Assembly (NCBI GenBank): GCA_903875425.1
Contig: CAIQWC010000032.1
Coordinates: forward strand, 1-45,349
Length of the DNA: 45,349 nt
Direction of reading: 5' to 3'
Source of the DNA: an uncultured Actinomycetes bacterium
Lineage (GTDB): Bacteria; Actinomycetota; Acidimicrobiia; Acidimicrobiales; RAAP-2
The notes beneath the pieces were generated by a model. The model did no database searches. It was given only the letters and a program-made list of their open reading frames with translations, and was not told the DNA's origin. The position numbers and the translations under genes were made by a program. Below, in pieces: positions 18,256 through 25,922 of the stretch (its first letter is position 1; every line of letters starts with the position of its first letter).

Positions 18256-18285
18256 TTGACTTGCTGGTCATCGATCGCTCATAGT
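18256..18285 (+). promoter_or_regulatory. Promoter of the UbiA gene
   Basis: TTGACT (18256-18261) and CATAGT (18280-18285) are separated by 18 bp, close to the sigma-70-type consensus. Transcription would begin near 18292, which rules out translation starts at 18256 and 18286. Confidence 0.5.
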
Positions 18286-18324
18286 TTGAGCGCTCGAAGA
18301 GAACGTCGTGTCAAACTCGAAGCC

Positions 18325-19161
18325 GTGGTACGCAACACAATCAAAACGCGAATCATAGGATTTGCGCTCGCTACACATCTGGGTCCGACACTTGCGGTTT
18401 CGACTATCGCGACAACATTAGGACTTCAAGCGGGCTTAGGGCCCATGGCTCCGGTTCTTTTTGTGGTGGCGTTCACGGGACAGTGCTCGGTGGGATGGAG
18501 CAACGATGCAGCCGATGCTGGTCTTGATGCCCTAGCTAAACGCGTTGAAAAACCAACGGTGCAAGGAGCGGTGAGCCCGACGCAACTTTGGTACGCAGCT
18601 TCGATTGCAGCGGTAATTTCTATTGGTCTCTCGTGGCTTTTAACGTGGCAGTCCGCGCTCCTCTACGGCGTGGCGCTAGGGTCAGCGTGGATCTACAACC
18701 TTGCCCTTAAAGCCACGTGGGCGAGTTTCGTACCCTACGCAGTTTCGTTTGGTCTCCTACCCGCCATTGTGACCGTGGCCGGGTCTCCATCGCACTGGCC
18801 ACCACGCAGCGTGATGCTTGGCGCGGTACTTCTTGGGGTTGGCGCTCACTTCATTAATACCCTGAAGGATGTGTCGCACGACCACACAACTGGCGTTCGT
18901 GGCCTACCGCAGATGATGGGACCGGGACTATCTCTTTGGGTAGGTGTGGCGTGCACGGCTATGTCGCTTAGCCTGTTCTTCTTGGCTGCTCACGCGTCGT
19001 CGTGGGCGCTGATGGTCATGATCGCGGGTGCGCTTGGTCTAGTCGCCGTGGTGACGACCGCGTTATTAAAAGCCCATCACTGGGCGTGGCGCTTGATTAT
19101 TGGAGAAGCGCTTCTCTGCGTCGTGATGATGGTGGTCTCGGGAACCGCACTGCGTCACTAA
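18325..19161 (+). CDS. UbiA-family prenyltransferase
   Basis: A polytopic membrane enzyme, 278 residues from GTG 18325, with about eight or nine helices. Both Asp-rich motifs of UbiA enzymes are visible: NDAADAGLD before the third helix and KDVSHDHTTG between later helices, which bind Mg-prenyl diphosphate. It should attach an isoprenoid chain to an acceptor, possibly an aromatic or quinone precursor; the acceptor is unknown. A TTG at 18256 extends the frame but coincides with the -35 box, so I use the GTG, which has only a weak ribosome site. The downstream gene converges and ends nine bases away. Confidence 0.85.
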   Translation: MVRNTIKTRIIGFALATHLGPTLAVSTIATTLGLQAGLGPMAPVLFVVAFTGQCSVGWSNDAADAGLDALAKRVEKPTVQGAVSPTQLWYAASIAAVISIGLSWLLTWQSALLYGVALGSAWIYNLALKATWASFVPYAVSFGLLPAIVTVAGSPSHWPPRSVMLGAVLLGVGAHFINTLKDVSHDHTTGVRGLPQMMGPGLSLWVGVACTAMSLSLFFLAAHASSWALMVMIAGALGLVAVVTTALLKAHHWAWRLIIGEALLCVVMMVVSGTALRH

Positions 19162-19170
19162 CGCGGTGCC

Positions 19171-19845
19171 TTAGCGATAGCGGCGATGAATTCGTCGAGC
19201 AATCACAAGACTAAGCGCGCCAAGGATAATAAGACTCGGCCCATAGAGCAGTGGGGTTTCTAGGTTTGAACCCGTGGAGGGTAATTGGGGCGGCGTCGTC
19301 GTCGTGGTCGTTGTCGTTGTCGTTGACGCCGTTGCGGCACTCAATGTCGCCGACGTCGTCAAGTTGGGAAGTTTGCCGGGGTTCGCGGTCGTTACGACTA
19401 CGGAATAGGCCTGCGTATTGCTGACGCCATGGATGACGCAAGAATTTGTGTGCGCATCACTGGTGATGCAATGTGCGGAACCAGGGGATGCGCTGGCTAC
19501 GTAGTGGCCTTGGTTCTGGCCAAAGTTGTTCGAACCCACCGGCGAATTCCAGCTGACCGTTAGGGTCGTGTCACCTCGCGTCACTGAGGTGATCGTGGGG
19601 GTAACGAGCGCAACAATGGTGTCCGTCAGGGGGTTAATTGCGTAGCTCCCCAGTGTGGCATTGGTATCCAAAATCTGGCCATTCACGGTTTGGTCATTGA
19701 ACCAAAAGACCAGTTGATCACTTGGGATGTTGGTTTGGAGAGAGACCGCAGTGGCGATGGAGGAGATCGTATTACTTGCCAAGCAAGGAGCAACCTGAAT
19801 CAGCGTGTTGGCTTCATCCTCGACATTGCACCAAGCGATACTCAT
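19171..19845 (-). CDS. Ubiquitin-like + fibronectin III protein with LPxTG sorting signal
   Basis: A 224-residue product. Residues 12-81 align by eye with ubiquitin: NTLIQV, then TISSIATAV, then IPSDQLVFWFNDQ, then ILDTNATLGSYAI, ending TIVAL, suggesting a beta-grasp domain. A fibronectin type III domain covers about 83-170. A Thr run (175-184) leads to LPSTG (188-192), a hydrophobic helix and the tail RRIHRRYR, the classical sortase wall-anchor signal. AAGGAG six bases upstream fixes ATG 19845, yet the N-terminus has no signal peptide, which is odd for a sortase substrate. Export could need a signal I cannot see. No sortase is in the window. Confidence 0.75.
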   Translation of the reverse strand: MSIAWCNVEDEANTLIQVAPCLASNTISSIATAVSLQTNIPSDQLVFWFNDQTVNGQILDTNATLGSYAINPLTDTIVALVTPTITSVTRGDTTLTVSWNSPVGSNNFGQNQGHYVASASPGSAHCITSDAHTNSCVIHGVSNTQAYSVVVTTANPGKLPNLTTSATLSAATASTTTTTTTTTTPPQLPSTGSNLETPLLYGPSLIILGALSLVIARRIHRRYR

Positions 19846-19911
19846 CGTTTACTCCTTAGGGTCTATGCGCTTTCCCGATCGTAGGGCAGATGGAAATGTA
19901 GCGAGGAGCGA

Positions 19912-20340
19912 TTAGCTGATTTGAACTAACGCCCAGGTAGCCCCGCCTGCACAAAGAGACCAAGCCAGCGTTCTGAACCAGTGATAGCGCAAGAGTCGAT
20001 GATGAAGCGTCTCGTCAAAACCGTGACTGAGTTGGCTATGAATGGGCACCGCTGCGACCATGGTGAGCACGACGGCTGCGAAGGCAGCCGTCGCTGTGAT
20101 GATCCATGATGGCCAGGTTTGGTGTGGACCACGCAGGAGCCAGATTCCAAGGCCTCCTGCTTGGGCTAACCACGCGGGACCTACCGCCCATGTAATGCGG
20201 GTGGAGTGTTGACGGTGGAAATCTAACCAGTGTTCTTCGCCTACGAAGGCGAAGGAAGGGTAGATCACGAGTGCGACGGTGGCACTTAAGCCACAGAGAT
20301 ACACACTGGAGATCAAGGTAACGATCGTGCCGAGTTCCAT
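19912..20340 (-). CDS. Four-helix integral membrane protein, unknown function
   Basis: A 142-residue protein with four hydrophobic helices, at about 3-25, 50-65, 75-95 and 120-140. Between the first two is YPSFAFVGEEHWLDFHRQH, a pattern I recall from small uncharacterised actinobacterial membrane proteins. GAGG four bases before ATG 20340 supports the start; an upstream start at 20379 has no such site. It runs 66 bp upstream of the LPxTG gene on the same strand. No function can be assigned. Confidence 0.65.
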   Translation of the reverse strand: MELGTIVTLISSVYLCGLSATVALVIYPSFAFVGEEHWLDFHRQHSTRITWAVGPAWLAQAGGLGIWLLRGPHQTWPSWIITATAAFAAVVLTMVAAVPIHSQLSHGFDETLHHRLLRYHWFRTLAWSLCAGGATWALVQIS

Positions 20341-20437
20341 AGGCCTCAGGCTAGGGGGTGGAGCGCACGCCTTCACCAACGATCGCGTCGCACTTGATCG
20401 CTGCGGTAGCGGTCAAGTACGACGAGCAAAGCTCTTG

Positions 20438-21088
20438 CTAGGGCGTTGGGATCAAGGTACTTGGCTGAGCCACGATGGGATCGGGAAGCCCAACTGCGGC
20501 TTCAGTGATTGCGTGGGTGCCGTACGCAATTGGTTTGTTGTTCAAGTTCTCCATGAGGGGACCCTCACAGATCGCAACGGTGAATTTCGTACCGTTCGTT
20601 GCCGTGAGCTGCTTCGGCTGAATCACGCAGGGGAAGGACCAGAGATTACTGCTACCGCCGCCAGGCTTTCTCGTCAAGGTGAAGACGCGCTTCTTACCTG
20701 CTTGGATGACCCAGGTTCCATTAGCTTGCTGCTGAGGAAAGGTTGCTGGAGCACCAAAGATCGACCAGATGGTGTTTGGGCCAGCAGGTCGAGGCTTACC
20801 GCCGGTAAGCACGGTATTGGCGAAGGAAGTACCGGTGGTAATGACAGGACAGGTTGCGACACCAATGCGGAAACGATATCCGTTGAGGGTCATGAATTGA
20901 TTTGTAGGCGTAGCGCCCGAAGCCGCGCAGAGTGCGTAAGGCAGGTTGGTGTATTTCTTAATGTGAATCCCCGAGGCGTGTGCGTAGGCTTTGAGGTTCA
21001 GCTTGATATTGGGAGCCGATGCTGCGCTTGAGGCAAGTCCTGCAAACAGGGCTAGTGATAGTACGGGGGCGATAAATCCCTTTTTCAT
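20438..21088 (-). CDS. Secreted protein of unknown function
   Basis: A 216-residue product with a clear Sec signal peptide: MKKGFIAPVLSLALFAGLASS, with cleavage likely after ASA near residue 24. The mature part has four cysteines (CAAS, TCPV, FPCV, ICEG), consistent with disulfides outside the cell. GGAG six bases before the ATG supports the start. I do not recognise a family. It lies on the same strand and about 100 bp upstream of the four-helix membrane protein gene. Confidence 0.65.
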   Translation of the reverse strand: MKKGFIAPVLSLALFAGLASSAASAPNIKLNLKAYAHASGIHIKKYTNLPYALCAASGATPTNQFMTLNGYRFRIGVATCPVITTGTSFANTVLTGGKPRPAGPNTIWSIFGAPATFPQQQANGTWVIQAGKKRVFTLTRKPGGGSSNLWSFPCVIQPKQLTATNGTKFTVAICEGPLMENLNNKPIAYGTHAITEAAVGLPDPIVAQPSTLIPTP

Positions 21089-21531
21089 GGAAACTCCAAA
21101 TTGATTGGGTGGCTACAAGGTTAACGTAGTAGGCGATGGTCGAGAAAGCCCAATGCGATGGTTAAACCTTAGGCGATCAGGTCTGAAACCAGACGGCGGA
21201 TTCTCAGCCTGTTCTCAGGGTGATACGGGAAACAGGGCTCAATCACGCGACGGTGTGGGGCGCCACCGTAGTTTCCGAGCGAAGCTTTGCGAGTTGGGGA
21301 ACCCCACCCGCAAGCGTACGGGCGCTGGCTCGCACGGCCCCTAAGCGTTGCCACCGGTGGAGGTCCTGTCGGGCCGAGGGCTTCATGCTTGGCGATCTCG
21401 TAGTTTTGGCACTTCATAGAGGGGAGGCTGGTGGTTCCTCGTTCGTCGCCGAAGTAACGAATAGGAGAAGAAACGCTGCGGTCGTCATGGCGAAGAACGC
21501 GTCATTGAGAAAGTGCTTCTAGGCTAGGCAA
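21089..21531. other. 443-base gap with no supported gene
   Basis: This gap separates the secreted-protein gene (minus) from exonuclease III (plus). Frames of 80-100 codons on both strands have no ribosome site or family resemblance. It must contain two divergent promoters; only the exonuclease III box is clear. Confidence 0.4.
21520..21525 (+). promoter_or_regulatory. Leaderless-type -10 box of exonuclease III gene
   Basis: TAGGCT lies six bases before ATG 21532, matching the box and spacing at the SDR gene (7987). Confidence 0.45.
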
Positions 21532-22335
21532 ATGACGCTTCGCCTCGTTTCATGGAATGTCAACGGTATCCGCGCGGTGCATAGCAAGGAACTTTTCCAG
21601 CCTTTCTTGGACGAGGTCCAACCCGACATCGTCTGCCTCCAAGAAATTAAGGCTCACCAAGAGCAGTCGCCGCTAGAACTAGAGGGTTTCCACGAGTACT
21701 GGCACTCAGCGGAGAAGCCTGGTTACTCAGGCACCGCTATCTTTTCGAAAATAAAGCCCCTGAAGGTGACCCAAGGTCTAGCAAAGCGCCTCGAGGCGAA
21801 GCATGAACTCGATGACGATGACTTTGGTAACACCAATACAGAAGGTCGCGTGATCACGGCTGAGTTCGATGACTTCTACCTAGTCACGGTGTATACGCCC
21901 AACGTTAAAGATGATCTCAGTCGCTTAGCCGTCCGCCATGAAAAGTGGGATCCGGCGTTTTTAGCCCACGTCACGGCACTCGCGAAGAAAAAGCCCGTGG
22001 CGTTTTGTGGGGACTTAAACGTTGCGCACACGGAAGATGATTTGGCACGGCCAAAACCCAATGTTGGCAAAGCTGGCTTTACCGATGAAGAGCGCGCCGG
22101 TTTCGACGCCATGCTCAACGCGGGCTTCGTGGATACCTATCGCATGTTTACCCAAGGCAATGGTCACTACACCTGGTGGTCGTATCGCGGGGGAGCGCGC
22201 AGCAACAACGTCGGATGGCGTATCGACTACTTCTTGGTTTCTGATGATCTCGCCCCTAAGGTGCTCGACGCTCAGATCCACGATCAAATCATGGGCTCAG
22301 ATCATTGCCCGGTCAGCATTACTCTCGACCTTTAG
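21532..22335 (+). CDS. xth: Exodeoxyribonuclease III
   Basis: An AP endonuclease/3'-5' exonuclease of the EEP fold, 267 residues, for base excision repair. Conserved motifs in order: WNVNGIR, CLQEIK (metal-binding Glu), VYTPN, FCGDLNVA, WRIDYF and the catalytic SDHCPV. The length matches ExoIII enzymes. No Shine-Dalgarno sequence precedes it; a -10-like box sits six bases upstream. It converges with the following minus-strand membrane protein gene, 29 bp apart. Confidence 0.95.
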   Translation: MTLRLVSWNVNGIRAVHSKELFQPFLDEVQPDIVCLQEIKAHQEQSPLELEGFHEYWHSAEKPGYSGTAIFSKIKPLKVTQGLAKRLEAKHELDDDDFGNTNTEGRVITAEFDDFYLVTVYTPNVKDDLSRLAVRHEKWDPAFLAHVTALAKKKPVAFCGDLNVAHTEDDLARPKPNVGKAGFTDEERAGFDAMLNAGFVDTYRMFTQGNGHYTWWSYRGGARSNNVGWRIDYFLVSDDLAPKVLDAQIHDQIMGSDHCPVSITLDL

Positions 22336-22364
22336 AAAGGTGATCGGCCGCACGATTGCCATCC

Positions 22365-22970
22365 TTAGGCAATAGTGTCGCCGCCACCATCTAGTGCATC
22401 GTGACTGTTCGTGTCAACGAGAAATTCTTGACGCCACATTGATGGCGAGGATCCGGATAAGCCTCTGAGTTTGGCAACCAAGGCAGCGCTGCGACGCATG
22501 ATCAAGAGTGCACTAGTAATCAAGAGCAGGCCGACGGGCACTTCAACGAGGATTCCCGAAAGCACTGCTCCTCCGAAACCTCGCGTTCCCCATGAGAGGG
22601 TGATGTCGAACCAAGCGTCCATCAGCATCATGGAACCCGCCATCACGAGCCCAACGAGAGCGATTTGTCGGCGCTTATGCCCTAACCATGCGGTCGACAA
22701 AAGTACGACAGCCAAAATGCAGTCGAATCCGACCCAGGCAAGTGACCAAGCTTGCGTCTTTTCAGTAATCGGGAGGCTGTAGGCCAACCAGGTGATCCAT
22801 GGCACCAACAAGACGGCGGCGCCGAGGGTCACGGCGATCGATATCTCGCGCAGAACGAAGATGCCGAAGGCTTCGCGGGTAGAGCCGACGTTTTTGGCAA
22901 GGAGACGAGCAACATGTTCACGCTCTGGGTCCGACCAAGACGCAATGTCGCTGGAGCTGGGGATTGGCAT
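22365..22970 (-). CDS. Four-helix membrane protein, unknown function
   Basis: A 201-residue product. The N-terminal segment of about 45 residues is soluble and charged (SDPEREHVARLLAKNVG). Four hydrophobic helices follow, the last ending in LLLITSALLIMRRS, and then a soluble tail rich in Ser and Asp. GGGAG six bases before the ATG supports the start. I do not recognise the family or a function. Confidence 0.65.
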   Translation of the reverse strand: MPIPSSSDIASWSDPEREHVARLLAKNVGSTREAFGIFVLREISIAVTLGAAVLLVPWITWLAYSLPITEKTQAWSLAWVGFDCILAVVLLSTAWLGHKRRQIALVGLVMAGSMMLMDAWFDITLSWGTRGFGGAVLSGILVEVPVGLLLITSALLIMRRSAALVAKLRGLSGSSPSMWRQEFLVDTNSHDALDGGGDTIA

Positions 22971-23178
22971 GAAAACTCCCTGGGTTTCCTATGACGCTAG
23001 AAGATAATGAAGCAGAGCGATAGTACCTATCACCGTGGTCAATTATCCCTGAAGTAATGAGCCTGCGCGCCGAAGCGTCACCAAGGCGTTCGAGCCCCCA
23101 CTTCGTGATAGAGATTGGCTCGTGATCAGGCTGGTTTAGTGCGAAACTAGGAGCCAAACGTCAATGCAGAGGAGCATC

Positions 23179-23808
23179 ATGGCCTATCGCAAACTCGACA
23201 GCCTAAACAAAGACGGATTTTTGATCTTAAAAGACCACGAAGGCCCGAGTCCCGATCCTCAAGAGTGGCAGAGCCTTGAGTACATCGACTGGAAGAGTGG
23301 CGGTGACACGAACTTTGCCCCCTTGGCATCTGCATTTGGTGACCTTGAATGCCATGGTTTCTGGGACCATGGCAAAGCCGATAAAGACGGCATATGGACA
23401 TCGAACGCGGGATTAACCCCCACGATCAAGGCGTGGGTAGAAAACGTCGGCGCTAATTTCGGTCGCGTCCGGGTGATTCAGTTGAACCCCTCGAAGGAGG
23501 AGGAGGCTCGTCGCCACCTTCACAAAGACGACAATAATCGACTCAATCCTGATGGTGAAGGTTGGGTCGTTCGCGCCTGGTTAGAACTCGATGCTCCCGA
23601 GGGTTCGAAGTTTATTCTTCGCGAAGAGGGAGACAACCCCGATACCGAGACGGTTATCCCTCTCTACCCAGGACGCCAATTGCTCATCGATACCGAGCGG
23701 CTATGGCACGTGGTCCATAACCCGGGGCCCGCTCCGCGCCATGCGCTCATCGCGTCATTTGAGACGTCAGACGCTCTCGACACTTGGGTCGAATCCCAGC
23801 GCGTATAA
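23179..23808 (+). CDS. Double-stranded beta-helix protein, possible Fe/2-oxoglutarate enzyme
   Basis: A 209-residue protein. HLHKDDNNRLN followed by WLELDAPEG, LYPGRQLLIDTERLWHVVHN and RHALIASFE gives the order of His/Asp...His expected in double-stranded beta-helix (cupin/aspartyl-hydroxylase-like) folds, with a possible metal set of His, Asp and a later His in WHVVHN. This assignment is inference from pattern alone. ATG 23179 follows GAGGAG by four bases; an in-frame ATG 15 bases earlier lacks that site. It stands alone between two intergenic gaps. Confidence 0.6.
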   Translation: MAYRKLDSLNKDGFLILKDHEGPSPDPQEWQSLEYIDWKSGGDTNFAPLASAFGDLECHGFWDHGKADKDGIWTSNAGLTPTIKAWVENVGANFGRVRVIQLNPSKEEEARRHLHKDDNNRLNPDGEGWVVRAWLELDAPEGSKFILREEGDNPDTETVIPLYPGRQLLIDTERLWHVVHNPGPAPRHALIASFETSDALDTWVESQRV

Positions 23809-23870
23809 GTCACGGCCACCTTCGGGGAAGCTCATAAATCTCGAGGATCTGCTTTCTTGATCTCCGGTGT

Positions 23871-23892
23871 CTCCTAGCATGATCGCTAGGAG
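23871..23892. promoter_or_regulatory. Perfect inverted repeat before the alcohol dehydrogenase gene
   Basis: CTCCTAGC-atgatc-GCTAGGAG is an 8-bp perfect inverted repeat ending 33 bp before ATG 23926. TAGCAT inside it could be a -10 box, so a regulator binding here would block transcription. No T-run follows, which argues against a terminator. Confidence 0.4.
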
Positions 23893-23925
23893 TGGAAAAG
23901 TACCAACCAGAGAGGCCACGACGCC

Positions 23926-25092
23926 ATGATTCCAGCATTTAATAACCACCTTCCGGTCAAGATTCGCTTCGGTGAAGGTATTGCTGAGACCCTGCCTGCG
24001 ATCTTCGAAGAAATTGGTGCGACGCGTGTCTTTTTAATGGTCGATGCTGGAATCGATACCTTCAACCCTGCGGCTCAGACACTGTTGACCTTGCTCGCGA
24101 GTCATTCGGATCTCAGTATTGTGCGCTTTGATCGCCCTGCCGAAGAGCCAACGATCGCCATGGTCGATGAAGCAACCGTGGCTCTCCTTGCCGCCAAGCC
24201 CGACGTTGTTGTGGCGCTCGGTGGTGGTTCGGTCATCGACACCTTGAAGGCAGCACGTCTGTGTGCGCAACTCGGTACTGATTTTAAGACCTTCATATCA
24301 GGGACGCCAACCTACCCAACTCCTCAGATCCCGCTCATTGCTATGCCAACAAGTGCGGGGACGGGTTCAGAAGTTTCGGGTGGTTCCGTAGTCTCCGACC
24401 CCGAGGCCGGTGTTAAGCGTGGTATCGCGAACGCTACCTTGCGAGCTCAATACGCGCTGGTTGATCCAAAGCTGACTTGGTCCATGCCACCTCGAATGAC
24501 GGCTAACACGGGTATCGACGCTATCGCTCAAGCCATCGCTGGCATGGTGGCATCGTGCCGTACCCCTATTGGCGACGCCATAGCGCTCGAGGCCGTCGCC
24601 ATGATGGGCCCCGCTATTGTTGCGGCCTATCGAGACCCTAACGATGCTGACGCACGCAGCGCTATGTCATGTGGATCGATGATGGCTGGCCTCACCATGA
24701 ATATCTCAGATTGCACCGCTGAGCATTCCCTCGGACAAGCCATCGGTGGTATTCGACACGTTCCTCACGGCCTAACCATTGGCTTAGTGCTCGCTGAGAC
24801 CCTGGAGCGAGAGCGTCAGCACGTTCCCGGCCAACTTGAGCGTGTCGCTGACGCCTTGGGCGAGCCTGATGACGGGAGCGGCGACGGGAGTCGTTGCGTG
24901 AGAGCCATTCGCCGTATTCTGGCCGATCTTGATTTCCCGGTCCTCTCAGAGATTGAGATCACCGATGGTGACCTTGAGCACCTCGCCGACTTGGCTTTGG
25001 CTGACTACTTCATTACGCAGTCACCCTCTCCGTGGAGCCGTGACGAGGTCCTTGAGGCCTTCGGATCAGCACTAGCGACTACGAGTCGCTAA
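23926..25092 (+). CDS. Iron-containing alcohol dehydrogenase family protein, altered metal site
   Basis: A 388-residue group III alcohol dehydrogenase-fold protein. GGGS (99-102) and PTSAGTGSE (141-149) bind the nicotinamide cofactor. Compared with the metal ligands of E. coli FucO (Asp196, His200, His263, His277, as I recall), this protein has Asp198, Gln202, His267 and His281. The conserved His of the HPLG motif is also Gln (271). So one ligand and one active-site His are replaced. This may change the metal or make the enzyme metal-independent; substrate is unknown. GAGAGG lies about ten bases before the ATG. The gene converges with cysH. Confidence 0.85.
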   Translation: MIPAFNNHLPVKIRFGEGIAETLPAIFEEIGATRVFLMVDAGIDTFNPAAQTLLTLLASHSDLSIVRFDRPAEEPTIAMVDEATVALLAAKPDVVVALGGGSVIDTLKAARLCAQLGTDFKTFISGTPTYPTPQIPLIAMPTSAGTGSEVSGGSVVSDPEAGVKRGIANATLRAQYALVDPKLTWSMPPRMTANTGIDAIAQAIAGMVASCRTPIGDAIALEAVAMMGPAIVAAYRDPNDADARSAMSCGSMMAGLTMNISDCTAEHSLGQAIGGIRHVPHGLTIGLVLAETLERERQHVPGQLERVADALGEPDDGSGDGSRCVRAIRRILADLDFPVLSEIEITDGDLEHLADLALADYFITQSPSPWSRDEVLEAFGSALATTSR

Positions 25093-25171
25093 CGCGTTTC
25101 GCTCGCGCGCATCGGCGTGGCGATGAGATGTCCACCTCGGGGTGTCCCCACTGCTTGGGACGCACCGCTTT

Positions 25172-25846
25172 CTAGGCTTCGTGGAGGCCGCACTCAACTT
25201 TGTCGGACCCTGCCCAGCGACCCGAACGCGGGTCTTGGCCTGGAGCCACGGGCTTGGTCGTTGGAGCGCAGCCAATGGAGAGGTAGCCCTGGGGGATGAG
25301 CGGGTGAAGGGGAAGGTGGTGGCTCTGCTCGTAGTAGGCGACGTCATCGTCAGTCCACGTGGCCAAGGGATTGAGCTTTACGAGACCAAAGACATCATCC
25401 CAAGCGACGATGGGAGCATCGTGTCGAGTGGATGCGTCAACGCGCTTGAGTGAGGTAATCCACGCTGCCTTTCCCGAAATCGCCTTCCGCAGCGGTGCCA
25501 CTTTTCTTTGGGCGCAGCAACCATCCTGGCCACAGGCAATAGCGCCGGCTTCTGGTTCCGTAATGGTGACGTGTAGGCCGGGATACCGCGCTCTGGTGGT
25601 TTCGAGATAGTCCCAGGTCTCGGGAAAGTGGGCCTTGGTATCGAGAAAGATGATTTCGAGCTGTGGCATGACGGCTACCGCGAGGTCCAAGAGGACGATG
25701 TCTTGAAAGGAGCAGGCAAAGGCCAGGTCATTGCCGAAGCGCTCATGGGCCCACGCCAAAATCTGGCCGGGGGCTGCCGTTTCGAAGCGGGCATTGGCCT
25801 CCGCCAATTCAGCGATGAGTTCGGGGCTTGCGTCCTGTTCGGTCAT
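25172..25846 (-). CDS. cysH: Assimilatory adenylyl-sulfate (APS) reductase
   Basis: CysH reduces APS (or PAPS) to sulfite with thioredoxin. The 224-residue product has FSGG-loop equivalent CSFQD, the CC pair at 110-111 (GCCAQRK) of the APS-type [4Fe-4S] form and the redox Cys219 in ECGLH. The second pair, normally C-x2-C, reads CAPT: Cys193 is present but position 196 is Thr. APS use is favoured by the CC pair and by the absence of a CysC kinase nearby; the missing ligand makes the cluster uncertain. GAGAGG four bases upstream fixes the start. It is divergent from cysD, sharing one control region. Confidence 0.88.
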   Translation of the reverse strand: MTEQDASPELIAELAEANARFETAAPGQILAWAHERFGNDLAFACSFQDIVLLDLAVAVMPQLEIIFLDTKAHFPETWDYLETTRARYPGLHVTITEPEAGAIACGQDGCCAQRKVAPLRKAISGKAAWITSLKRVDASTRHDAPIVAWDDVFGLVKLNPLATWTDDDVAYYEQSHHLPLHPLIPQGYLSIGCAPTTKPVAPGQDPRSGRWAGSDKVECGLHEA

Positions 25847-25875
25847 GGGGCCTCTCGGGTGCTTGGGATATCCTG

Positions 25876-25909
25876 TAAGATTACCTGACTAAATGAATCA
25901 TATTTTAGT
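25876..25909 (+). promoter_or_regulatory. cysD promoter region with inverted repeat
   Basis: TAAGAT (25876-25881) is a likely -10 box. It is followed by the inverted repeat ACTAAA (25888-25893) and TTTAGT (25904-25909) with 10 bases between, a likely regulator site in the cysH-cysD divergent region. The same TAAGAT occurs upstream of sir on the minus strand (31087-31110 region). Confidence 0.35.
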
Positions 25910-25922
25910 TATTAAACCCCCC

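Noticed and set aside
19291-19325. GTC/GTT-rich microrepeat
   Set aside because: It simply encodes the Thr run of the LPxTG protein linker.
24736-24738. Loss of a second metal ligand in the alcohol dehydrogenase
   Set aside because: On careful alignment the ligand equivalent to FucO His263 is His267, which is present; the Gln at 271 replaces the neighbouring HPLG His.
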